Shown: positions 1-6,397 of the stretch, piece after piece
Position numbering within the stretch: position 1 is the stretch's first letter
Layout of the letters: every line of letters begins with the position of its first letter
DNA from: Candidatus Saccharimonadia bacterium
Lineage (GTDB): Bacteria > Patescibacteriota > Saccharimonadia > Saccharimonadales > Saccharimonadaceae
DNA: 8,845 bases
Direction of reading: 5' to 3'
Assembly: GCA_023259925.1 (NCBI GenBank)
Contig: JALRDS010000064.1
Coordinates: 1-8,845, forward strand
Translations under genes and position numbers: made by a program
Notes under the pieces: model-generated
The model's database searches: none
Told to the model about the DNA's origin: nothing
The model's input: the letters and a program-made list of their open reading frames with translations, nothing else

Positions 1-165
1 CCAGGAACAAAAATAGTTGGAGACAAGACTTTCAAGATTACTGCCGCGAAATCAAATAGTATTAGTGCTTTTACTTACACAAGTTCTAACACTGCAGTTG
101 CTACAATTGCGAAAGATGTTGTGACCATTGTTGGAGCAGGTACTACCGGACTATGCAGGCAATAG
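1..165 (+). pseudogene. BIG2-type Ig-like domain fragment, left-truncated, frame lost
   Basis: The reading frame is open from the first base and stops at TAG 163-165. It reads like the second half of a bacterial Ig-like fold: FTYTSSNTAVATI followed by VTIVGAGTT, the usual final strands of BIG2-type domains in large surface proteins. The family normally continues with TITA-like residues and further repeats; here the frame turns into GLCRQ and stops. From about 140 onward a different frame (+1) carries the next recognisable protein. I infer that the Ig-like gene was interrupted, either by a real deletion or recombination or by a sequence or assembly error near 138-165. The start lies outside the window, so the number of repeats is unknown. 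The domain call is fairly safe; calling it broken rests on the mismatch with the family pattern. Confidence 0.6.
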
Positions 166-1732
166 CCAAAATTATTTGGGCCAAGCTAATAGAATTAGCA
201 ATAAGAAAGGTGATGCACTGCAAATTGCCCGCGAAAACGCGCTTGAGTTATTTTCACCAGGCATTATTCCTCAACTTGAATACGTTAAGCGTTATCAGCC
301 AAAAGTCTTAACTGTAATGGGTGGGGGTAATGATGTTGGGTTTGGCAGTATATTAGAGTACTGTGCTTCACCAACTTGGCAGGAGATATTTGTTGATGCA
401 ACATGCGGCTATGCAAAAGAGGGTCATGTGCTGCAGGCAGTGTTAGCGCAATCGATTCAAAGCCAGTATAACTACACGCTTATGTTGTTACGTATGATTC
501 GTGAATACTCACCGAATACCACGGTGTATGTTGTGGGGTATCCCAGTTTCATTAGTGAGTCGCCGTTGGCTGATTGTTTAAACTCGGGTGTGCTAGATAA
601 AGATGAACGTATGATGATTCATAACGGTGTTTCAACAATGAATGCCATGTTGGCTGCGGCGGCTGAATCGACTGGTGTAAAGTATGTTGATATTCAAGAG
701 AGTTTGCTTGGTGGGCGGCTCTGTGAGGGGTCGGAGTATGTAACTGGTGTCTTAGACGTAGTCCGTGCGAGACACGCTGATGAGCACGAGATGTTTCACC
801 CTAATGGAAAGGCGCACCTAAAGATTGCAAGTCGCATTACCTCTGGTGATATTAGCTTTGAGGCTGGGATGAATAGCCAGCCACTTCCTGAAAAAATCGC
901 ATTCAACGCGCTGGAGTCATTTAAGGTTGCAGATTATAGAGTAGCGCTAAGACAGGAAATGACTAAACCAATTGCCACCGAGCAGACAGCATTAGAACTA
1001 TCATTGCCCACCGGCTCCACCACTCCGAACTCAGAAGTAGCACTGACAATGCATTCAAGCCCTACCAATCTTGGTGCATTGTTTAGCGATGACAACGGCA
1101 GCCTTGCTGGTTTGGTGTTGCTTCCGGATACACTTAAGCCCGGTCGACACGTGCTGCTAGTTGAAGGTACGTCGCCATCTGGCGAGGATATAACCTATTA
1201 CCAATTTATTACCCTTGTTAGTAATCAGCCCGGTGATGCTGATGCTGACGGCATATCAGATGAATACGATTCATGCTTGTTTATAACATCTTGGCTAGAT
1301 GAAACTTCCGGGAAAGATGTGTGTACTGTTGCTGTAGTTAACCCAGCGCCAGATGAGCAGAAAGAGGTACCGGATGATCCTGAATTTGTTGTGCCAGAAA
1401 ATGAAGAAACCGAGATAGCTGAACGTGATGGGCTTAGTACTTCGACTTCGGTAATATCAAGGAGCAATCAGCCTAATCAGGAACCAGGAGGCAATAGTAT
1501 ATTAGCGGCAGGTAAACCGGTAGTAACTAGTTCTAAGGGAAGAACAGTTACAGATACAGTACCGCAAGAGAATATGGCGGCCCAGGGGGAGGTGAAGGGT
1601 GCTTCAACTGGGGGCTCACCGAGATCTGCATCTTTGTTGCGTTGGGAGCTATATGTACTTGCAGCGTTTGCCGTACTATCGACGCTACTAGCTGGGTATG
1701 GCATACTAAAATCATTAAGGAGCCAATCGTGA
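128..1732 (+). CDS. membrane-anchored SGNH/GDSL-type hydrolase, N-terminal part missing
   Basis: Probable extracytoplasmic esterase or lipase-like hydrolase of the SGNH superfamily; the substrate is unknown. Residues 65-69 (GGGND) match the Gly/Asn block and residues 221-228 (EMFHPNGK) the His block, with Glu in place of the usual Asp of DxxH. The block I Gly-Asp-Ser motif carrying the catalytic serine should lie upstream and is absent. The open frame begins at a TTG (128) with no Shine-Dalgarno, directly after an in-frame TGA (122-124), so this start is a formal choice. After the hydrolase (to about residue 240) come a beta-rich region, a DADADGISDEYD segment (370-381) like a thrombospondin type 3 or dockerin calcium loop, a low-complexity linker (405-500), a membrane helix (about 505-527) and a basic tail. 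This suggests a surface enzyme held by a C-terminal anchor. It overlaps the next gene by 4 bp. The hydrolase call is good; the gene is probably a fragment. Confidence 0.7.
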   Translation: MLEQVLPDYAGNSQNYLGQANRISNKKGDALQIARENALELFSPGIIPQLEYVKRYQPKVLTVMGGGNDVGFGSILEYCASPTWQEIFVDATCGYAKEGHVLQAVLAQSIQSQYNYTLMLLRMIREYSPNTTVYVVGYPSFISESPLADCLNSGVLDKDERMMIHNGVSTMNAMLAAAAESTGVKYVDIQESLLGGRLCEGSEYVTGVLDVVRARHADEHEMFHPNGKAHLKIASRITSGDISFEAGMNSQPLPEKIAFNALESFKVADYRVALRQEMTKPIATEQTALELSLPTGSTTPNSEVALTMHSSPTNLGALFSDDNGSLAGLVLLPDTLKPGRHVLLVEGTSPSGEDITYYQFITLVSNQPGDADADGISDEYDSCLFITSWLDETSGKDVCTVAVVNPAPDEQKEVPDDPEFVVPENEETEIAERDGLSTSTSVISRSNQPNQEPGGNSILAAGKPVVTSSKGRTVTDTVPQENMAAQGEVKGASTGGSPRSASLLRWELYVLAAFAVLSTLLAGYGILKSLRSQS

Positions 1733-2070
1733 GCGTGAGTAAAAAGCTAAAAAAAGATGAGCAACGCAAAGCACACTTAATTGTTACGGCGGTAGTAATT
1801 CTAGTGGCAACTCTAATAGCATTTGAACTGTCGCCATTCGGGGGAAATGTACGGTTTTATGCAAAATGGGTGGAGTGTGGTAGAAAGCCGATGGCCGGCG
1901 GTGGAGAGCTTGCTCTTGGCCAAGAGGTGATCAGTTATAAGGAGCCGTCAGCCTTTCAGCCCTTGAGATTCATTCAGCCTGAATATTTCTGCACGCCGCT
2001 CGAAGCTGAACTTGCTGGGTATTCAGCTAGCCCCAATAGTTATGAATTTCCGAATATTAATTCACAGTAA
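1729..2070 (+). CDS. small single-pass membrane protein of unknown function
   Basis: 113-residue protein. An in-frame ATG at 1642 would give 142 aa, but I chose GTG at 1729 because AAGGAG (1717-1722) sits 6 bp upstream and GTG overlaps the TGA of the hydrolase gene (GTGA), typical of translational coupling. A basic N-terminus (SKKLKKDEQRK) precedes one hydrophobic helix at about residues 17-36, so the remaining roughly 75 residues probably lie outside the cell. That outer part has two cysteines, in a VECGRKP segment and in an EYFCTPLEAEL segment, which could form a disulfide, and ends near GYSASPNSYEFP. The wording resembles small conserved hypothetical proteins I associate with Saccharibacteria, but I cannot name a family. 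Coupling to the hydrolase suggests a shared role at the cell surface. Confidence 0.72.
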   Translation: MSVSKKLKKDEQRKAHLIVTAVVILVATLIAFELSPFGGNVRFYAKWVECGRKPMAGGGELALGQEVISYKEPSAFQPLRFIQPEYFCTPLEAELAGYSASPNSYEFPNINSQ

Positions 2071-2099
2071 AAACAATTAATTTATGCGAATGGAGAGCT

Positions 2100-2294
2100 A
2101 TGAGTAATAAAAGAATGAAAGTTGATGCTAATTCAGGTCAACTGGGTTTTGTGTTTTTTATAAGTTATGTCGGTGCTCTAGTATATTTTATCGATACGGC
2201 TAACGGATTTTGGGAAGTAGTGTTTGCGTTTTTTCAGGCCATCGTATGGCCTGCATATTTGGTATATAACGCGTTAGCTAGCTTTAGCTTATAG
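2100..2294 (+). CDS. 64-residue integral membrane protein of unknown function
   Basis: Short protein with a charged N-terminus (SNKRMKVDANSG) and two hydrophobic segments at about residues 15-31 and 38-60, joined by a DTANGFW turn and containing IVWPAYLVY. It starts at ATG 2100 with GGAGAG at 2092-2097; a second ATG at 2115 has no comparable ribosome site. It lies 29 bp after the preceding gene and 12 bp before a strong hairpin terminator, so it is the last gene of the three-gene unit. The pattern is like small conserved membrane proteins I recall from Saccharibacteria genomes. No catalytic motif is visible, and a function cannot be assigned. Confidence 0.7.
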   Translation: MSNKRMKVDANSGQLGFVFFISYVGALVYFIDTANGFWEVVFAFFQAIVWPAYLVYNALASFSL

Positions 2295-2301
2295 ATCCAA
2301 T

Positions 2302-2328
2302 GAAAAAGCCCCCGGAGGGGCTCTTTTC
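2302..2328. terminator. bidirectional intrinsic terminator between convergent genes
   Basis: A 6-bp GC-rich stem pairs AGCCCC (2307-2312) with GGGGCT (2317-2322) around a CGGA loop. It is followed on the plus strand by CTTTT, and on the minus strand by a five-T run (the A run at 2303-2307), so either strand can terminate. It ends the plus-strand membrane-protein unit 12 bp after its last stop, and the minus-strand HTH gene. On the minus strand a longer alternative pairing is possible between 2310-2316 and 2337-2343. Confidence 0.82.
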
Positions 2329-2345
2329 AGAGTTCATCCGGGGTA

Positions 2346-2714
2346 CTACTCGCAGAGGTCGCAGTTGCCATTTCGCGGGTATGTGGTAAAGTGCTTCGGG
2401 CAGATGGGGTCATCTGACGTGATAGACACTTCCTCTGTCATGGAGTATGTGACCGTACGCCTGATGATGATTGGCTTGCCGGACTTGGCGGGGCGCCCCA
2501 GGTGGGACAGTCCTCGAGGCCAGGCGATTTCATGCACTTCCAAGGCAAGTGCTTCTGCAAGTGCCTTGGCCACTCCTTCACTTGTCTTGTAGGCACTTCC
2601 GTTCTCGACGGCATTGATTGCCGCCATAGAGATGCCCGATTCGCGCGAGAGGTCACGCTTGGTCATGCCAAGCTCCTCGCGCGCTTCCTTGAGGGTGTAC
2701 TGCTTCGTGGTCAT
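2346..2714 (-). CDS. Xre/Cro-type HTH regulator with C-terminal zinc-knuckle-like tail
   Basis: 122-residue putative DNA-binding regulator. Residues 8-64 form a helix-turn-helix domain of the lambda repressor/Cro type (LGMTKRDLSRESGISMAAINAVENG, written here only as LGMTKRDLSRE and ISMAAINAVENG), followed by an alanine-rich helix. The last 20 residues hold CPKH (105-108) and CDLC (118-121), a spacing suited to binding one zinc ion. I chose ATG 2714-2712 because GGAGGT (2726-2721) lies 6 bp upstream; the ATG 33 bp further up would place this ribosome site inside the gene. A strong promoter and an inverted repeat lie upstream, suggesting autoregulation. My hand count gives 173 G+C of 300 bases at 2401-2700 (58%), against 49% in pyrG 5641-5760 and 42% at 181-300, a sign of possible transfer. 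The target genes are unknown. Confidence 0.78.
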   Translation of the reverse strand: MTTKQYTLKEAREELGMTKRDLSRESGISMAAINAVENGSAYKTSEGVAKALAEALALEVHEIAWPRGLSHLGRPAKSGKPIIIRRTVTYSMTEEVSITSDDPICPKHFTTYPRNGNCDLCE

Positions 2715-2745
2715 AAGACCACCTCCAGATTGTAGTAGATGCGAC

Positions 2746-2760
2746 ACACGGGAATCGTGT
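2746..2760. promoter_or_regulatory. candidate operator of the HTH gene
   Basis: A perfect inverted repeat, ACACG-N5-CGTGT, lies just downstream of the -10 box, where transcription of the HTH gene would begin. This is a usual place for self-repression by Cro-like regulators. A 5-bp arm is short, so the match could be chance, or it could act as a hairpin in the leader RNA. Confidence 0.35.
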
Positions 2761-2768
2761 ACGCTAAT

Positions 2769-2797
2769 ATACTATCACATTTATGCTAAAATGTCAA
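2769..2797 (-). promoter_or_regulatory. sigma70-type promoter of the HTH gene
   Basis: On the minus strand TTGACA (2797-2792) is followed after exactly 17 bp by TAGTAT (2774-2769), preceded by TG one base away (extended -10). The -35 box is a full consensus match. The predicted start near 2762 gives a leader of about 45 nt containing the GGAGGT ribosome site. This is the only promoter in the window with a perfect -35 box. Confidence 0.75.
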
Positions 2798-2810
2798 TAA
2801 TATAGCAGGG

Positions 2811-3236
2811 TTATAGACGGGCGCCCTCGCGTGCCTTATTCGCCCACACGTCTGCAAGTTCATTACCTTCGTCTCCATTGTGGCCACGTACCCATACTAA
2901 TTTTGCCTTAGATGAGCGGTAGAGGGGGCAAACCTCGCGTACAATATCTAGGTTTTTGATTTCGCCGCCTTTTTTCTTCCACCCGTTAGCTTCCCAGGTG
3001 AGTGACCATTTAGTAATAACATTAATCCAGAATTCACTATCAGTATGAATCGCACACTCCTGGCCGTTGGCATGCGTAAGTGCTGCCATAATCGCAAAGC
3101 CTTCCATGCGAATATTCGTTGTGTCGTCGCCGCTTGGTTCAGTGCCAAGTGCAACCGGTTGTTTGTTTAATATAACAGCGTAACCGCCTGGGCCTGGGTT
3201 GGGGCTAGCTGAGCCGTCGGTGTAGTAGGTAAGCAT
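2811..3236 (-). CDS. rnhA: ribonuclease HI
   Basis: Cytoplasmic endonuclease that cuts the RNA strand of RNA-DNA hybrids, removing primers and R-loops. All four acidic active-site residues are visible: Asp7 in YTDGSASPNPGPGG, Glu45 in NIRMEG, Asp66 in IHTDSE and Asp129 in GNELAD. His119 in VRGHNGDEGN is the catalytic-loop histidine, and a basic KWSLTWEANGWKKKGG segment (76-91) matches the substrate-handling protrusion. At 141 aa it has normal length for a single-domain type 1 enzyme with no extra hybrid-binding domain. ATG 3236-3234 is the earliest possible start because an in-frame TAA lies two codons upstream. AGGA abuts the ATG, too close for normal Shine-Dalgarno use, and an extended -10 box lies 6 bp before the start, so the mRNA is probably leaderless. 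It sits 19 bp after thrE on the same strand. Confidence 0.95.
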   Translation of the reverse strand: MLTYYTDGSASPNPGPGGYAVILNKQPVALGTEPSGDDTTNIRMEGFAIMAALTHANGQECAIHTDSEFWINVITKWSLTWEANGWKKKGGEIKNLDIVREVCPLYRSSKAKLVWVRGHNGDEGNELADVWANKAREGARL

Positions 3237-3242
3237 TCCTTA

Positions 3243-3251
3243 AGTATAGCA
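3243..3251 (-). promoter_or_regulatory. extended -10 promoter of rnhA, leaderless
   Basis: Minus-strand TGCTATACT, with the -10 hexamer at 3248-3243 and 6 bp between it and the ATG. A start 6-7 bp after the hexamer would fall on or next to the start codon. No good -35 box is seen at the expected distance. The same nine bases lie before thrE. Confidence 0.6.
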
Positions 3252-3255
3252 ATAA

Positions 3256-4656
3256 TTAGTTTGATGTAGGTGGTGCTGTTCTACGAGGAAGCGCGTTACG
3301 GGCGCGTACGAGCGTACGGTTGAGGGGTCGAGCAATTAAGTGCCCAAACCCAACACCGCTGGCGATAGCTAGCGCAACAAATCCAGCTTCGAGTAGCGTA
3401 GAAAAATCGTCGTAGCCGCCACTGACCAATGCAAACAGTCCGTTATATAGTGCAATTCCAGGAACAAGCGTAATAATGCCGGCCATCATCAGGCCGACCG
3501 ATGGCGTTCGGCTAACACGTGAAATTAAGGTTGCAGCTACACCTGCTGCTGTGGCGCCTATAGCGCTTGCAACGATTGTAGCGAGCGCTCCGCCAACATC
3601 AAGTGTGAAGTTGTAGGTATGCCAAGCCACAATTCCAATAAGCCCGGCAACAAATATACCAACCCAGCGTGTTTGCATGCTCAAGGCGTATCCGGCTGAT
3701 ATTAAGAAAGCGCCAATATATTGCCAGTCGCTAGCAGCAATAACGAACCGACTTTGTGTGGGGATGTAGACGCCCATTTTTTTAGCAAAATACATACCCG
3801 TAAGTACACCCGCCACGATACCGATGGTGAGCATAGCAACCTTTAGTAGGCGAGCATTGGCGGTTACATAGAATTCATCAATTGCATCTTGCACCGCACT
3901 CACTACAGTAAGTCCGGCAACCAACATCACTATTCCGCCGATAACAATTAGGCTTGGGTTAACGTCTTGAATCCATGCTACGCTGTTGCTATCATCGATT
4001 TTTCTTACAACCGCAGCTATTAATACAATCAGAATACTGGCAAAAATCTGGGCAAAAAAGGTGGGAATGCGGTGGTGTACTAGTAGGCGTAAAAAGTACG
4101 AAACAAATGCGGCTACGGTGAACATTATCGCTAGAATAATGGGCTGTGCGCCATAGAGCACGCCAACGCCTGCGCTAATTAGTCCACTTCCGCATATGGT
4201 GAGCCAATACGGGTACTTTACAGGTTTTGTAATAATAGTATCGAACGCTTTCTCTGCATCATCGAGGTTCATCCCATGACGAATGCTACGAACTAGTTCT
4301 TGAATGGACTGTACAGTCATGTAATTAACGGTACGGGGTTGGGCATGCCGAATAATAGTGAGCGGTTCGCGCGCGTCACCACGATCTTGCGATATGGTAA
4401 TGAGGGTTGAGCTGATGTCGATTTGTACTTTACGTGTGCAGTAGCGATCGGTGATGTCAAGTGATTGACTCACCACGTCGGCAACTGACACGCCCATGGC
4501 AATTAATGTATCAGCAACATTTACCGCCAGCCGAAGCGCGCGCATATTCGGAGTAATAGACTCATCGAACTTATCGAACAGTAATTCTTCTTTAGCGGGG
4601 CGAATTACTGCTTGAACAAATTTTTGGATTGCATTTGGTTGTTTAGTGTCAGCCAT
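3256..4656 (-). CDS. ThrE-type threonine/serine exporter family membrane protein
   Basis: 466-residue inner-membrane protein with the ThrE layout: a soluble N-terminal part (about residues 30-145, with MRALRLAVNVADTLIAMG as the family's opening helix), then about ten membrane helices (roughly 150-168, 172-190, 203-217, 236-254, 271-290, 312-326, 330-346, 355-377, 387-412, 421-441). Two half-domains are visible, each with a related glycine-rich helix: GGIVMLVAGLTVVSAVQDAI (240-259) and AGIITLVPGIALYNG (392-406). This is the expected fusion of the DUF1212 and DUF3815-like halves. The characterised Corynebacterium ThrE exports threonine and serine by proton antiport; the substrate here is inferred only from family. 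It ends in a basic tail. An extended -10 box lies 7 bp before ATG 4656 and no ribosome site is visible. It diverges from pyrG. Confidence 0.85.
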   Translation of the reverse strand: MADTKQPNAIQKFVQAVIRPAKEELLFDKFDESITPNMRALRLAVNVADTLIAMGVSVADVVSQSLDITDRYCTRKVQIDISSTLITISQDRGDAREPLTIIRHAQPRTVNYMTVQSIQELVRSIRHGMNLDDAEKAFDTIITKPVKYPYWLTICGSGLISAGVGVLYGAQPIILAIMFTVAAFVSYFLRLLVHHRIPTFFAQIFASILIVLIAAVVRKIDDSNSVAWIQDVNPSLIVIGGIVMLVAGLTVVSAVQDAIDEFYVTANARLLKVAMLTIGIVAGVLTGMYFAKKMGVYIPTQSRFVIAASDWQYIGAFLISAGYALSMQTRWVGIFVAGLIGIVAWHTYNFTLDVGGALATIVASAIGATAAGVAATLISRVSRTPSVGLMMAGIITLVPGIALYNGLFALVSGGYDDFSTLLEAGFVALAIASGVGFGHLIARPLNRTLVRARNALPRRTAPPTSN

Positions 4657-4663
4657 TAATTGT

Positions 4664-4672
4664 AGTATAGCA
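4664..4672 (-). promoter_or_regulatory. extended -10 promoter of the ThrE-type gene, leaderless
   Basis: Minus-strand TGCTATACT with the -10 hexamer at 4669-4664 and 7 bp (ACAATTA) before the ATG. Transcription should start at or one base before the start codon, and there is no Shine-Dalgarno. The nine bases equal those in front of rnhA. Confidence 0.62.
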
Positions 4673-4709
4673 CTCCACCTCGAGGGCTAACACTAGTGGT
4701 ATATACACA

Positions 4710-4755
4710 CTACAGCTAGCGTATGCCTAAAATACAACACTCTACAGGTAGCGTA
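4710..4755 (+). repeat. 14-bp direct repeat upstream of pyrG
   Basis: CTACAGCTAGCGTA at 4710-4723 recurs as CTACAGGTAGCGTA at 4742-4755, with one mismatch. The copies are 32 bp apart, close to three helical turns, and end 15 bp before the pyrG extended -10 element, where an activator or repressor could bind. It lies in the shared control region of the divergent thrE and pyrG genes. A role is inferred only from position and spacing. Confidence 0.45.
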
Positions 4756-4769
4756 GTAATAAAGAACAG

Positions 4770-4778
4770 TGCTACAAT
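4770..4778 (+). promoter_or_regulatory. extended -10 promoter of pyrG, leaderless
   Basis: TGCTACAAT, with the -10 hexamer TACAAT at 4773-4778, lies 8 bp before ATG 4787. No Shine-Dalgarno is present in GAAATCCC between them. The start of transcription should fall within about 2 bases of the ATG. Confidence 0.62.
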
Positions 4779-4786
4779 GAAATCCC

Positions 4787-6397
4787 ATGGATACGACAAA
4801 AAACCATGGGATAAACAAGAACAAACAGAAATATATTTTTGTGACAGGAGGGGTCCTGTCGGGGGTAGGGAAAGGTATCACCGCTGCGTCTATTGGAGCA
4901 GTCCTTCAGGCTAAAGGTGCATACGTTTCTATTCAAAAATGTGACCCGTATCTCAATGTAGATGCGGGTCTTCTTAATCCCGCGGAACACGGGGAGTGCT
5001 TTGTTACAAAAGATGGTGCTGAAACTGATTTAGACTTGGGGCACTACGAGCGATTTTTAGACATTGAGTTAACGCAAAAAAATGCCACCCTGGCTGGTCG
5101 ATTATTGAGCCAGTTGATCGCCGATGAGCGGGCTGGTAAGTTTGGCGGCAAAACCGTACAGCTAGTGCCGCACCTTACGGGTGCAATTCAGGATGCCATC
5201 GCGATTGCTGCAGAAGGCAGTGATGTGCACATTGTTGAAATAGGCGGCACAGTCGGGGACTACGAGGGACTGAGCTTTGTTGAAGCGATTCGCGAGTTTG
5301 CTGGCCGGGTTGGGCGCGAAAACTGCTTGTATATGCACGTTGTGTACGTGCCATTTATTGGTACGAGTAAAGAATTTAAAACAAAGCCAGCGCAGAATGC
5401 ACTAAATGATTTACGAGGATTCGGTATTGTGCCGGATGCCGTGATTGTTCGTACTGATGATCCTGCTCCAGAAAGCGTAGCCGATAAAATTGCTCTATTC
5501 GGTGGCGTACCTCGCCAACAGGTGCAGTTAATGCCAAACGTAGACACGGTATTTCGTATCCCTGAAATTTTAGCAAGTAATGGTATACACGAGCTACTTA
5601 CTAAATTTACTGGAATAGCCACAGCGCCCAACCTAACAAAATGGGAAGCTATTATTGCCAAGCAAGCGGCAAAGAGTGCAAAAACGGTAACTGTTGGCCT
5701 TGTGGCGAAATATATGGACAACGAAGACACGTACTTGAGTGTAACCGAGGCACTGCAGGCAGCAGCATGGCAAGAAAACGTTGATGTAGCGGTTACCTGG
5801 ATTAATGCAGAAACGGCCACTGACGCAGATTTTGCTGCTGTAGATGCGTTGTTAGTTCCGGGTGGATTTGGTGGGCGCGGTATTGAAGGCAAGGTTGCTG
5901 CGGCGCGGTATGCACTTGATAATAAAACGCCATATCTCGGGATTTGCCTTGGTCTACAGGTAGCGGTAATTGCCGCAGCCCGAAAGTCTGGCCTCACTTC
6001 TGCGAACAGTACTGAGTTCGACCCTTCTACGAAGCAAAACGTTGTGTATATTATGGACGGCCAGCAGGGTAAGGAATCAACGGGTGGTACGCTAAGGCTT
6101 GGCGATTACGACGCTGTATTAATTGAAGGATCTAAAGTAGCTAACACGTATGGACAAACGAGTATTGTTGAGCGACATCGCCATCGCTACGAGGTTAATC
6201 AAGCATTTAATGCCGATATAGAAAAGGGTGGCATCGCCATTACCGGTACAAGTCCAGACGGTAGGCTTGTTGAATTTGTTGAAGCAAAGAACCATCCATA
6301 TTTTGTAGCTACCCAAGCACACCCTGAATTTAAAAGCCGCCCATTCAAGGCGCATCCATTGTTTGCAGGACTACTTAAGCACGCAATAAACGACTAG
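4787..6397 (+). CDS. pyrG: CTP synthase (glutamine-hydrolysing)
   Basis: Makes CTP from UTP using ATP and ammonia released from glutamine; the last step of pyrimidine nucleotide synthesis, in the cytoplasm. The 536 aa match the family's usual 530-550. The synthetase domain (about 14-275) has the P-loop GGVLSGVGKG with Lys29, the magnesium residues Asp83 (DLDLGHYERF) and Glu151 (EIGGTVGD), and the SKEFKTKPAQ loop (194-203). The glutaminase domain (about 300-536) has the oxyanion glycines in PGGFGGRGIEGK, nucleophile Cys387 in GICLGLQ, and His512/Glu514 in AHPEF. The N-terminus carries about 11 extra polar residues (DTTKNHGINKNK) compared with E. coli; an extended -10 box supports this ATG. Around 53-73 the sequence DAGLLNPAEHGECF differs from the common DPGTMSPxQHGEVF. 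It faces the pilin cluster tail to tail. Confidence 0.97.
   Translation: MDTTKNHGINKNKQKYIFVTGGVLSGVGKGITAASIGAVLQAKGAYVSIQKCDPYLNVDAGLLNPAEHGECFVTKDGAETDLDLGHYERFLDIELTQKNATLAGRLLSQLIADERAGKFGGKTVQLVPHLTGAIQDAIAIAAEGSDVHIVEIGGTVGDYEGLSFVEAIREFAGRVGRENCLYMHVVYVPFIGTSKEFKTKPAQNALNDLRGFGIVPDAVIVRTDDPAPESVADKIALFGGVPRQQVQLMPNVDTVFRIPEILASNGIHELLTKFTGIATAPNLTKWEAIIAKQAAKSAKTVTVGLVAKYMDNEDTYLSVTEALQAAAWQENVDVAVTWINAETATDADFAAVDALLVPGGFGGRGIEGKVAAARYALDNKTPYLGICLGLQVAVIAAARKSGLTSANSTEFDPSTKQNVVYIMDGQQGKESTGGTLRLGDYDAVLIEGSKVANTYGQTSIVERHRHRYEVNQAFNADIEKGGIAITGTSPDGRLVEFVEAKNHPYFVATQAHPEFKSRPFKAHPLFAGLLKHAIND

Noticed and set aside
140..165. Programmed +1 frameshift joining the Ig-like and hydrolase frames
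   Set aside because: No known slippery pattern precedes TAG 163, the residues read before the stop do not fit an Ig-like strand, and the hydrolase would still lack its serine block.
1642..1728. Longer N-terminus for the 1729 gene from ATG 1642
   Set aside because: It would overlap the hydrolase's membrane anchor by 91 bp in another frame; AAGGAG before GTG 1729 and the GTGA overlap favour the later start.
2534..2569. Nested inverted and direct repeats (GCACTT/AAGTGC, CCAAGGCA/TGCCTTGG)
   Set aside because: They fall within the codons for the alanine/leucine-rich helix ALAEALALEV and are explained by repeated codons.
2715..2747. Earlier ATG for the HTH gene at 2747
   Set aside because: It would place the strong GGAGGT site inside the coding sequence, and the extra residues are not part of the HTH fold.
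4723..4914. Small plus-strand frame overlapping the pyrG start
   Set aside because: It has no ribosome site, runs out of frame into conserved pyrG sequence and looks like no known protein.
5260..5997. 245-codon open frame on the minus strand inside pyrG
   Set aside because: It lies wholly opposite a well-supported CTP synthase gene, has low-complexity Ser/Ala/Thr-rich content and no recognisable domain; a shadow frame.
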